Part shown: positions 1 to 12,000 of the stretch, piece by piece
Position numbering within the stretch: position 1 is the first letter of the stretch
Layout of the letters: every line of letters begins with the position of its first letter
DNA from: Mesostigma viride
Taxonomy: Eukaryota > Streptophyta > Mesostigmatophyceae > Mesostigmatales > Mesostigmataceae
NCBI GenBank assembly: GCA_009746045.1
Contig: RPFO01000050.1
Location: 4,325,039 to 4,389,038 of the forward strand
DNA: 64,000 nt
Direction of reading: 5' to 3'
Position numbers and translations under genes: made by a program
The notes under the pieces: generated by a model
Databases searched by the model: none
Seen by the model: the letters and a program-made list of their open reading frames with translations, nothing else
What the model was told of the DNA's origin: nothing

Positions 1-3000
1 GCAGGAGCTGGATGGGCCGGGTGGGGGATGGGAGGTAGGTATGGTTGGGGTGGCGGTAGTGTATGTCGTGGTAAAGCACGGGTTCCTTATACCCAACTGA
101 ACATAACACCTTATTGAAGAATAAAACGTGGTTATGGTACCGCCGTGCGCCCTACCCCAGCGACCCTCAGCTGGGCACTCAGGAGGATGCAAGAACAAAG
201 GTGCGCCTCAGCATGCGCATGGCTCCTGCAATGCAAGAGAACTAAGCGAAATTAATTTAACGCGCAAGAGCAACACACATCCAACCACTTACATGGCTCC
301 TGCAAAGGGCAGGCCTCCCAGGAAGCCCACGCCCATCCCTGGTGGCGGCAGCGCCCACAGTCCCCTAGCCGGAACACTGGCGCTCTTGGTGCCGGACGCC
401 AGCTTGGCCATCGCGCGGCCGTACTCCCGCATGCCCTGCACCTCGCCCACCGCGAGCGACTTTGCTGTGATGGCCGACACAAACGCGGAGACGGGGTTCT
501 GGCCAGTGGCACCCGCGCCCTGGGGTGGCGGGATGCAGCATGAGGCCGCGACAGCAGGAATGCAATAGCGCACGCGTGAGCAAATGCATGAGCAAGTCGC
601 ACAAATGGCAACAAAACAAACAGGGAAGGGGGCGAGGGGGCGAGGGGGCGAGGGGGCGAGGGGCAGGGGCGAGGGGCGAGGGGCGAGGGGGGAAGGGGGA
701 AGGGGGGAAGGGGAAGGGGGGAAGGGGGGAAGGGGGGAAGGGGGAAGGGGAAGGGGGGAAGAGGAAGGGGGAAGGGGAAGGGGAAGGGGGAAGGGGGAAG
801 GGGGAAGGGGGAAGGGGAAGGGGGAAGGGGGGAAGGGGGGAAGGGGGGAAGGGGGAAGGGGGAAGGGGGAAGGGGGGAAGGGGGAAGGGAAGGGAAGGGG
901 GGGAAGGAGGGAAGGGGGAAGGAAGGGGAAGGGAGGGAAGGGGAAGGGGGAAGGGGGGAAGGGGGAAGGGGGGAAGGAGGGAAGGGGGAAGGGAAGGGGG
1001 GAAGGGGGAAGGGGAAGGGGAAGGGGGAAGGGGAAGGGGGAAGGGGGGAAGGGGGAAGGGAAGGGGGGAAGGGGGAAGGGGGAAGGGGGAAGGGGAAGGG
1101 GGGAAGGGGGGAAGGGGGAAGGGGAAGGGGGAAGGGGGAAGGGGGAAGGGGGGAAGGGGGGAAGGGGAAGGGGGAAGGGAAGGGGGGAAGGGGGAAGGGG
1201 GAAGGGGGGAAGGGGGAAGGGGGGAAGGGGGGAAGGGAAGGGGAGGGGAAGGGGAAGGGGAAGGGGGGAAGGGGAAGGGGGAAGGGGGAAGGGGGAAGGG
1301 GGGAAGGGGAAGGGAAGGGAAGGGGAAGGGGGGAAGGGAGAAGGGGGAAGGGGGGAAGGGGGAAGGGGAAGGGGGAAGGGGGAAGGGGAAGGGGGGAAGG
1401 GGGAAGGGGGAAGGGGGAAGGGGAAGGGGGGAAGGGGGAAGGGAAGGGGGAAGGGGGAAGGGGGAAGGGGGGAAGGGGGAAGGGGGGAAGGGGGGAAGGG
1501 GGGAAGGGGGGAAGGGGGGAAGGGGGGGAAGGGGAAGGGGGAAGGGGGGAGGGGGGAAGGGGGAAGGGGGAAGGGGGGAAGGGGGGAAGGGGGAAGGGGG
1601 GAAGGGGGAAGGGGGGAAGGGGGAAGGGGGAAGGGGGGAAGGGGGGAAGGGGGGAAGGGGAAGGGGGGGAAGGGGGAAGGGGAAGGGGGGAGGGGGGAAG
1701 GGGGAAGGGGGAAGGGGGAAGGGGGAAGGGGGGAAGGGGAAGGGGGAAGGGGGAAGGGGGAAGGGGAAGGGGGAAGGGGGGAAGGGGGAAGGGGGAAGGG
1801 GGGAAGGGGAAGGGGGAAGGGGGGAAGGGGGGAAGGGGGGAAGGGGGAAGGGGGGAAGGGGGGAAGGGGGGAAGGGGAAGGGGAAGGGGGAAGGGGGAAG
1901 GGGGAAGGGGGGGAAGGGGGAAGGGGGGAAGGGGGAAGGGGGGGGAAGGGGGGAAGGGGGAAGGGGGAAGGGGGAGGGAGGGAGGGAGGGAGGGGAGGGA
2001 GGGAGGAGGGAGGGAGGGAGGGAGGGAGGAGGGAGGGAGGGAGGGAGGGAGGGAGGAGGGAGGAGGGAGGAGGGAGGGAGGGAGGGAGGGAGGGAGGGAG
2101 GGAGGGAGGGAGGGAGGGAGGGAGGAGGGAGGGAGGGAGGGAGGGAGGGAGGGAGGGAGGGAGGGAGGGAGGGAGGGGGAGGAGGGAGGAGGGAGGGAGG
2201 GAGGAGGGAGGGAGGGAAGGAGGGAGGGAGGGAGGGAGGGAGGGAGGGAGGGAGGGAGGGAGGAAGGAAGGAAGGAAGGAAGGAAGGAAGGAAGGAAGGA
2301 AGGAAGGAAGGAAGGAAGGAAGGAAGGAAGGAAGGAAGGAAGGAAGGAAGGAAGGAAGGAAGGAAGGAAGGAAGGAAGGAAGGAAGGAAGGAAGGAAGAA
2401 GGAAGGGGCAAGTGAAGATGTGCACGGGAGTGCAAGAAAAGTGCTAAAAAGGCCAGATGGCTCAAGCCATGCAGAAAAAAGCATTTGATCCCCCTTCTGT
2501 GGTCTATCCCCCCCATCACCCTCACCTTGGCTCTTGCATCCACCATCTCCCTAAAATCACCCACACGCTGGCTCTTGCATCCGCCACCTCCCTTCCGTTG
2601 CCCCAACCTTAGCCCTTGCATCCGCCACCTCCCCAAAAACATTCTCACGCTGGCTCTTGCATCCACCACCTCCCCCCTCATCTGCCTCACCTTGGCGCGC
2701 TGCGTAGAGTGCCCCCCCACCGCGACCGCAGTGATCACTGAGTAGCCACCGCCCGTGTCGGCCGCCAGCACCGCCTCCCGCCCCTGCTTGGGCGGCAGCA
2801 CCAGCGTGGGCGGCAGCAGCGATGCCAGCAGCGAGATGTCGATGTCGTTGTTCTGGCGAGCGTACTCCTGCCAGGGAAAAGCGAGGGGAGGAGGAGAGGA
2901 GAGGGGAGGACAGGGTGCCAGGGGCAAGGGTGGCCATCACAGGCTTGCGTCAGTAAAAGGCAGCTAAATTCAGCATAATTATGATGCCAGGAGAAGAGAC

Positions 3001-6000
3001 CAGCTCGGACAGCACACTTATGAAAAAGGGAAGCAGTTTCCCTCCTTTGGTAGCGCCTTGCGTTCCATAGTGTCAATCCGGTACAACGAGTACGAAAGAA
3101 AATACCAGCATGCACCTCCCCCATGCCCCGCTCCGCGTATGCCCGTTCGCTGGTACCACAAAACTGTCAACACTGGCTAGTGCAACTTCTGCACGCACCT
3201 GCACGAGGGACTGTACCGGGTCTTGATATTACAACCATCCATGATGATCCATTAATTAATTAATTAATTAATTAATTAATTAATTAATTAAAAGCACATG
3301 ACTGCTTCAGATGGTGATCCATGGTGGTTAGGTAGAAAACTACCTATCTACATACTACTAATAGTATCTTTGGATATCCTACAATTACCTATCTACATAC
3401 TACTAATAGTATCTTTGGATATCTTACAATTACCTATCTACATATTAGTAGTAATATCATGGAACACCGTGGTCGCACCCACCTGCACGAGGCATGGTAA
3501 GAACCATCATACTGACCCTGTATTAACCCAGTATTAACCCTGTACTAACCCAGTATTAACCCTGTATTAACCCTGTATACCGTGATCAGACCAGCAACCT
3601 CTATGCATCTATGAATCGAATGCGAGATATCTATCCGTCTGTTGCGGCAAGCACACCCAGCCACGGGGCACTGTCACAATTCTTCACTTAAGGAAAAGGG
3701 AAACAGCTCGGTCGCACCCACCTGCACGAGGCACTGCGTGGTCAGCGGCGCCGCCGCCACCGCGCGCGTGAGCCACAGATGCAGCAGCTGCTGCACCTCC
3801 TTGGAAATCTCCCCCAGGTCACCGCCCATTGTGGACGGGGGCGCGCCCGCTGACGAGCCGCCCACCACGGTGGCGCTGATGCTGCCGACCGCGCCGCGCA
3901 GGAGGCCCCGCGCGGGCGGCGCCAGGGACCCTGCGCCGTTGCTGCCCCCACCCCTGGCCTCGTTCTCGTGAAGGAAGCCGACCTCGCCCACGACGCGTAG
4001 CAGCTTGGAGACGCAGGCGGGGCTGTGGAGAATCTGGCGGGTGGACGTGGGGCGGGATGTACAAACAGGACAAGGGCAGTTACGTTATGTGGGGGGGCAG
4101 GCAGGATGAGGAGATCTGGCGGGTAGACGTGTGGCGGGATGTACAAACACAATGTGGATGATGTGATGCGGAGATGCCAGCGGGGATGCGGAGGGTTCGG
4201 TGACGTGCGCCGGATGTTAAAGGGAGCTCTGGGATGTTTCCAGCACATTCAAGCGAGGGCAAACGAATAGAAGTAACACAAACGGCCACACCTGCAGGAG
4301 GTATAGAGTGGTGGAACTTGTCACAAACGTCCTAGTCAATCCCATGAGGTCAAGTGCACTTGGTATCTATGGCATCAGACCAGTACAGCCGTAGGGAAAC
4401 ATGCGCACACACACGGGGGGTGCTGCGTATCGATGGCATCAGACTAGTACAGCAGTATGGTCTGGAAACTTAGTGCATGCCTAGTCTGGAAACAAAGTGC
4501 ATGCCTAGTCTGGAAACATGTGTACATATCCAGGTGGTGCTGCACACACGCACACACAAGGCATACACGCACAGCCTAGAGAAAGCACCTTACACACGCA
4601 CACACGCACAGACGCACACACAGGCCCCCCCCCACACACAAGCACACACACGGACACGCGGACACACACCTGTGGGTGGTGCTGCATCAGCCGGCGCAAG
4701 AAGTTGTTGGACAGACGGCGCAGCACAGTGCCCCGCATGGCCACGCCCGAGAGCAGCGTGTAGGTGTGGCGCTGCAGCACCGCATCGCACAGGGACCAGC
4801 GCGTGGCCGCGTCCACCGATAGCGCGCCGCCACCTGGCGCATCTGGCGGTGGAAGATGAGCCATCGGGGAGATGGCAAAGGGAGCCGGGATCCCTGTATG
4901 GAGGTGACTTGTGAGGCCTCGGTGGCGATGGAGAGAGAGAAAGACTTAGGTCTAAACAGGTAGTGATTGGGTTACACGGCGACAACTATTTGCATTATTA
5001 ACAAACGACACGCATACGCAAATGTGGGGGGAAACGCTGGCAACAGACAGCATACAAGCATGGCCTATCTAATAAGGCAGGCCTTTGTAGCCCTGGAAAA
5101 GGGTTGCCTTGCGAAGCCGCATTGTAACAGAAAGCTACCAACAAGGTAGCGAAATAAATCACAAAGAGATAAGAACAACGTCTCCAAAGCGGTGGCAAAG
5201 ATCATAACTGACGACCAGCAGATGCGACCATCAACCACCAGCATGCCGCGCTGTGGATCACCTACGCTACGCCCCCCAGAATACCCTACGTGTATCCCCC
5301 TGCCCTCCCCCTCAGACGTACCCTGGTGCTGCAGCCCCCACCCCAGCTGGGCCACGCTGTCCCCCCTGTCCAGGGACGCCAGCACGGCCGCGAACACACA
5401 CTCGGCAATCGCCGCCATCACGCGCTGCTCCTCGGGGTTGGCGTCCGGGTTGTTCAGGTAGGACAGGACGGGGGCCAGCGAGCACTTGCCGCGCAGGCTG
5501 CTCTCATGGCCTGGGGGGGGTACAGGGGGGAAATGGGGAGGGGGGGGGGGGGGGGGGGGGACGGGAACAGAGCCAGATCCTTTAGTACGCCCTTCGCCCT
5601 TGGTGCCTGTTTCACACCTAACCAAGGTTGTGTGGGCAGATATGCCATGCACATGCCGGAGCACGGAAACCTCAAGCCGTGGATGCCGGAGCGACGAGCA
5701 AGGGTTGTGCGAGAAAGGGTTGCTTCAGCGTAGGGTTCACCGCGACCAAGCACGGAACAGCCAACAGGCGAAGAGCGATGGGGGAATGGGAAGTACCAGG
5801 CGGGGAAATAGGGATTACAAGGCCGGGGTCGTGGAGTACAAGGCGGGGGTTGTGGAGTACAAGGCGGGGGTCTGTCTGGAACATGGCCAACCAGGCTTAT
5901 AGGTCAGGTGTGGGTCAGGAAGGGGGGGGAGGGGCGAGCGGCCGAGGGGCGAACGGGCAGAACCCACATGCGGGGGATGGCCAATGAGTGGGTGGCCTAG

Positions 6001-9000
6001 ACCGTCACTGGTCAATGGATGGGTATGTGGGCGTCCAGCCGCGCAGGCGAAGAAATAGGCCGAAACCTGGGGTCACTACACGCAGACTGCTATAACAACA
6101 CCATTAGACTAGGGAGTGAGTGCACCCGTTCCCAAGCTGCAGCCGCTCCACTGGTGCGATCGACAGCAGCAATCCAAGGTCACTGAATGCATACTACAAA
6201 TAGTACAAGTGCATAATATAGACCCACACAGACGCGGAATCTATGCAAGAGGTCCTAGTTCGAAGCCCTGTTGCAGCTATGCCAAGCTTTCACGTTTTTC
6301 TCGCATGCTGGCACAAGGCAGCATTTCTTGTTCACTGCCTGCCTCGATTATATAGCAGCAGTATATCCACATGAAAACACAAACAAGCATGCGGCTTACC
6401 CAGCCGCAGCAGCTCCAGGTGTGCAACCGACAGCAGAAACGTGGCCATGCCGTCCGACAGGCTAGCGAGCGCCGCCGCATCGATCGTCTTCCCCAGGAGC
6501 AGCTCCAGCGCTTTACGGGGGCCCTCCGCCGCAACGCCGTACCCTGCGGTCGACGGCGTCGCGCCACCTGTCCCTGCGGCCGCCGCCTGTGCCCCGGTGG
6601 CCACGCTTGTGTCGAGGCTGAAGCGGGGCCCGGGGGCGCGCTGCTCGGGGCTGTTCACTTTGGGCCTCTGCGATGCAAGTATAAATAAACACGCACAGGT
6701 GGACTTTAGCCCAACAAGTAACCAGTACATAAATCGGGAGGTCATGGATAGCATGTACACACAACGATAGGATGAAGAGGATAGCATGTACACACAACGA
6801 TAGGATGAAGAGGATGGCATGTACACACAACGATAGGATGAAGAGGATGGCATGTACACACAACGATAGGATGAAGAGGATGGCATGTACACACAACGAT
6901 AGGATGAAGAGGATGGCATGTACACACAACGATAGGATGAAGAGGATGGCATGTACACACAACGATAGGATGAAGAGGATGGCATGTACACACAACGATA
7001 GGATGAAGAGGATGGCATGTACACACAACGATAGGATGAAGAGGATGGCATGTACACACAACGATAGGATGAAGAGGATGGCATGTACACACAACGATAG
7101 GATGAAGAGGAAAGCATGTACACACAACGATAGGATGAAGAGGATGGCATGTACACACAACGATAGGATGAAGAGGATGGCATGTACACACAACGATAGG
7201 ATGAAGAGGATGGCATGTACACACAACGATAGGATGAAGAGGATGGCATGTACACACAACGATAGGATGAAGAGGATAGCATGTACACACAACGATAGGA
7301 TGAAGAGGATGGCATGTACACACAACGATAGGATGAAGAGGATGGCATGTACACACAACGATAGGATGAAGAGGATGGCATGTACACACAACGATAGGAT
7401 GAAGAGGATAGCATGTACACACAACGATAGGATGAAGAGGATGGCATGTACACACAACGATAGGATGAAGAGGATAGCATGTACACACAACGATAGGATG
7501 AAGAGGATGGCATGTACACACAACGATAGGATGAAGAGGATGGCATGTACACACAACGATAGGATGAAGAGGATAGCATGTACACACAACGATAGGATGA
7601 AGAGGATGGCATGTACACACAACGATAGGATGAAGAGGATCGCATGTACACACAACGATAGGATGAAGAGGATGGCATGTACACACAACGATAGGATGAA
7701 GAGGATGGCATGTACACACAACGATAGGATGAAGAGGATAGCATGTACACACAACGATAGGATGAAGAGGATGGCATGTACACACAACGATAGGATGAAG
7801 AGGATAGCATGTACACACAACGATAGGATGAAGAGGATGGCATGTACACACAACGATAGGATGAAGAGGATGGCATGTACACACAACGATAGGATGAAGA
7901 GGATGGCATGTACACACAACGATAGGATGAAGAGGATGGCATGTACACACAACGATAGGATGAAGAGGATGGCATGTACACACAACGATAGGATGAAGAG
8001 GATGGCATGTACACACAACGATAGGATGAAGAGGATGGCATGTACACACAACGATAGGATGAAGAGGATAGCATGTACACACAACGATAGGATGAAGAGG
8101 ATGGCATGTACACACAACGATAGGATGAAGAGGATGGCATGTACACACAACGTTAGGATGAAGAGGATGGCATGTACACACAACGATAGGATGAAGAGGC
8201 ATGGTCAATGACCACACAAGCTCCCAGTTGAGAGGTTTAGAGAAACACATGGTTGGAGGTACAAAAGGCTGGAGGAAAACAGGTGGACGTAAGCGAAATA
8301 AGAGATGAGGCCACCGGACCGCCATGGCGACCAGCCGCTTTAGGCGACCGGCCATGTTGGAACCGCCGGCATCATCACAAGGCAGGAGCCTGCTGGCCGG
8401 GGGTGGCAGCCGCACCAGGAGTCAAGCGCTGGCTGCGTGGTGGCCAGGTGGCAGCCCCACCGCACAAGGCAGCTTGGGGGGAATCAGATAGCCGCTTGGA
8501 AGCGCTCTGATGAAATTGTTACTATGATTTTCCTATACTAGTACCTAGGTACCTCATAGCTGGTCGAAGAGTCGACGACGACTGGCGTGGAGGTACGAGC
8601 AGTGTTGCCGGTGGCACGAACTCAATGGAAGTGAGTCAAGGCTACAGTAGAAGAAATGCTGGGTTGAAAGCAATATAACGGCCGGCAAGGACTCATTAGG
8701 AGAGGAATTGTAATAAGATGGAGCCACCAGGCTTTGTGTGAGGCGTGAGCAGATAGGGTGGACAAGAATGTGATACTACAAAATTCTGTTTGTAAGGCTG
8801 GGTGATAATGATCATTTGAGGCACCAGGCCTTAGTAAAAGATGGAAAAAAGCTAGGCGACACCGGAGTAAACAGAGGCCCCTTTGTCAGTGCCTGGGCTC
8901 GGCCAATATTTGTCACAAGCATAACACATGCTTCCTCGATTCCCAGCTACGGGAATCCTCCTCCTCCTTTACCTATGTTCTAGAGCTACTTGGGTGGGCA

Positions 9001-12000
9001 GCCAATGTAACCACGACTTGACGTCCAGAGACATTAGGAAATTATTGCCACACTCACACACTCACCATGCAAGCGACACGCGGCTTGCCCAGCTTCTTGC
9101 CCTGCAAGGTGCACGCGGCGTGGTGGCGGGAAGTCGGAGGTCAGGATTATTTACGAGGTGGGGCAGAACATATGCCAAATGGGGGAACAGGAAAGGGGCG
9201 CGCAGGCCATGAGAAAAAAAAATGATAGCATAGAACAGTAAAGAAAAAAAGCATCGTTGCAAGGGGGGAAATGCTACTATGTGAAGAATTTTCTTCCTGG
9301 CTCACCCATGGTCATTTTGCATGTATGCTCTTGTACAGCGTACAAGTGCAAGGTGATGATAACATCATGCTGTTGTACAGAGTACAAGTGCATGATGAGA
9401 GTACAAGTGCGCTTGAGATATCATAGCGGTAATGCATATTCCAACACGCGCTCACCCTTGTGCCTGCGTGAGCGTGAGCTCTTGTACAGCTGCACGCATG
9501 ATTGGGCGTTCATCGTAATACAAAAGCGACTGTCATGCACGCTACCCCTCGTGCTCACCTTGTGCCTGCGTGAGCGTGAGCTCTTGTACAGCTGCAGCAA
9601 CGCGCTCAGCTCACTCTCCACCTCCACCCGCTTGTGGCTCTCGCTCGGGTTCAGGGGGGGGGTCACCTCGGCGATCTCGGCCACTGGAATATGGCATGGT
9701 GGTGGTGGTGGTGGTGGTGGTGGTGGTGGTGGTGGTGGTGGTGGTGGTGGTGGTGGTGGTGGTGGTGGTGGTGGTGGTGGTGGTGGTGGTGGTGGTGGTG
9801 GTGGTGGTGGTGGTGGTGGTGGTGGTGGTGTGGGGGTAGGGGGTGGGGAAGGACATTCACATGGCAGAAGGGGTACGCACAGATGGCACAGTGAATCGTC
9901 CCCTTCCCGGCTGAAATTACTCTGCCACATATTACTCTGCCTGAGTGGCAGATGTAGCAAGGTAATGGTTTGACATTTTAGTCACAGCAGATTTGTGGCA
10001 CAACACCAGGCTGACTATCTACCAGTTCATCTCGTATATTATATGATGTACTAAACGATTGTACATTTATATGATTATATAAATATATAACCCTATATTA
10101 TTCATTGTATCATATGTATCGTAATCCTCCTTTGGTTTTGCGCTCATAAATATATGGTTCACTGGCTTGGTGGGGTGCCCCTGATATGGTGCGGCATGCC
10201 GCAGGGGGCCATAGTGAACGCATTCGGACTTCCATGTTTCTCTTAATCCATCTTTTCCCCGCCGTGTTTTGATGATTTGCGTAGGTATCCATTCTTGATG
10301 AACAAATATCGTATCATGTACTAGTAAGCATGCATATGTGAGTGACCATCTCACATTATCCAGGGCGATTCCACACAATTTAGATCCCTTAATTTCAATT
10401 TTTGGCAGCCAAGGACCACCACCCACCATCATATGAATGGAACAGCACAATATGGACCAACTCTTGCTCCCACAGCCCCTTATCAACCCTAATCAGGTCG
10501 TTCATATGGCCACGCTAGCTATCCCCCACAGCCCCTTATCAACCCTAATCAGGTCGTTTATATGGCCACGCTAGCTATCCCCCACAGCCCCAGCATCTTC
10601 CCCTGTAACAGCCACAGCCGATCATGCAAACAAAAAGCCACCCACCTGCTGGCACCCAGGCTGCATTCTTGTCCCACCGAAACAACCCCCCGCCGTTGTC
10701 GCCACCACTGCCCACTTGGCCCTTGGCGGATGCCCCTGCGTTGGTGCGCCGTAGCGCGACAGGGGGCGCGTAGCCGAGGAAGGCGATGTAGAACCAGAGG
10801 TTGCGGAAGAGGCGGCGCAGGGCGGGGGTGATGACCTGATGCTCGGCCCCAGCTTGGGCATCCAGAGACGAAGCATCTGCCAGGGAGGCGGCGGGCCGGG
10901 CTGGAAAGGGGGTAGTGTGGATGGTAATGTTGGCAGCGATAGCAAAATGTTTTCCAGCATAGGCACACGCACAGAAAGGGGAGCGTTGTTGTGATTATCT
11001 GTTCGCTTCCTGACACAGTGGAGGGTTGGTAGCGACAGAGAAGGATCCACTGTGCCGATCGTGGGCATGACACCAGCTTGCATGGGGAGAGGCCTTGCTG
11101 CTTGCTGCCCTGGCGGAGGGTGATGGGCAGCATGGAACCTATTAACCTTCTAGACCCTAAGCAGGCCTGCCCCTTACACTTGGTGGACATTTCGGGGTTG
11201 AGCGTCCTAAAACTCTAAGCCATTCAACGCTCCAAACCCTCACAAGCCTCCCCTCGTACCCTTGCTGAATGTCTCGTGGTTGAGCGTCAAACTCGCCCGC
11301 TTGGCCGGGTTGATGCCCCCAGCCACTAATGCCGGGCCACTGGCCACGTCTGCGTCCAGAATGTTCCACCCGGGGGGGTTGCCAGGCGGCAGGTCCCTGC
11401 AGGCGGCCGCGATGGCAGGCAGGAGCGTCGCCAGGTAGGCCTCGTGGGAGGAGCTTCCCTGGTCCAGGATGAGGGAGCCCATGTAGGAGAATAGATCTAG
11501 CAGCCGCACCCGCAGGTCCGCGCGCAGGCTGGGAGACGTTAGCTGCGACGCAAATCGCTGGAACAGGCGGGGGACCTCCTGCGAGGGGGGCGCACATGAT
11601 AGCATGCCGAGGGAGGGGAAGGTTAACGAGGCAAGGGGTCTGCTTTGCCACTGTTCCATATAGTTGGAGATGTGACAGGTTAGGGTATCAGTGCTTCAAT
11701 ATATATATATATATATATATCATTCTCAATGAATATAAATAGCGCCATAGTGTAGGAGGGAGGGAGGGAGGAGGGAGGGAGGGAGGGAGGGAGGGAGGGA
11801 GGGAGGGAGGGAGGGAGGGAGGGAGGAGGGAGGGAGGGAGGGAGGGAGGGAGGGAGGGAGGGAGGGAGGGAGGGAGGGAGGAGGGAGGGAGGGAGGGAGG
11901 GAGGGAGGGAGGGAGGGAGGGAGGGAGGGAGGGAGGGAGGGAGGGAGGGAGGGAGGGAGGGAGGAGGGAGGGAGGGAGGGAGGGAGGGAGGGAGGGAGGG

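Larger units (their letters stand above)
3191..3494 (-). repeat. Two ghost copies of PI4KA exon 16 end
   Basis: The exon end CCTCGTGCAG/GTGGGTGCGACC at 3709-3734 recurs almost perfectly at 3466-3494 and with a GTGCGT donor at 3191-3213, both inside the downstream intron. Confidence 0.8.

Noticed and set aside
252-2927. Very long open frames (up to 891 codons) on both strands
   Set aside because: They are Pro/Leu/Ser/Phe or Gly/Glu/Lys/Arg translations of a polypurine tract open in every phase, not genes.
6332-8415. Four overlapping 480-600-codon frames of repeated [22 protein letters not shown] and similar peptides
   Set aside because: They result from a 33-bp tandem repeat whose unit length is a multiple of three. 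No leader or domain is present, and the array sits in an intron of a phase-consistent gene.
9611-9894. Poly-His, poly-Trp and poly-Val proteins
   Set aside because: They are six-frame readings of (GGT)n inside an intron.
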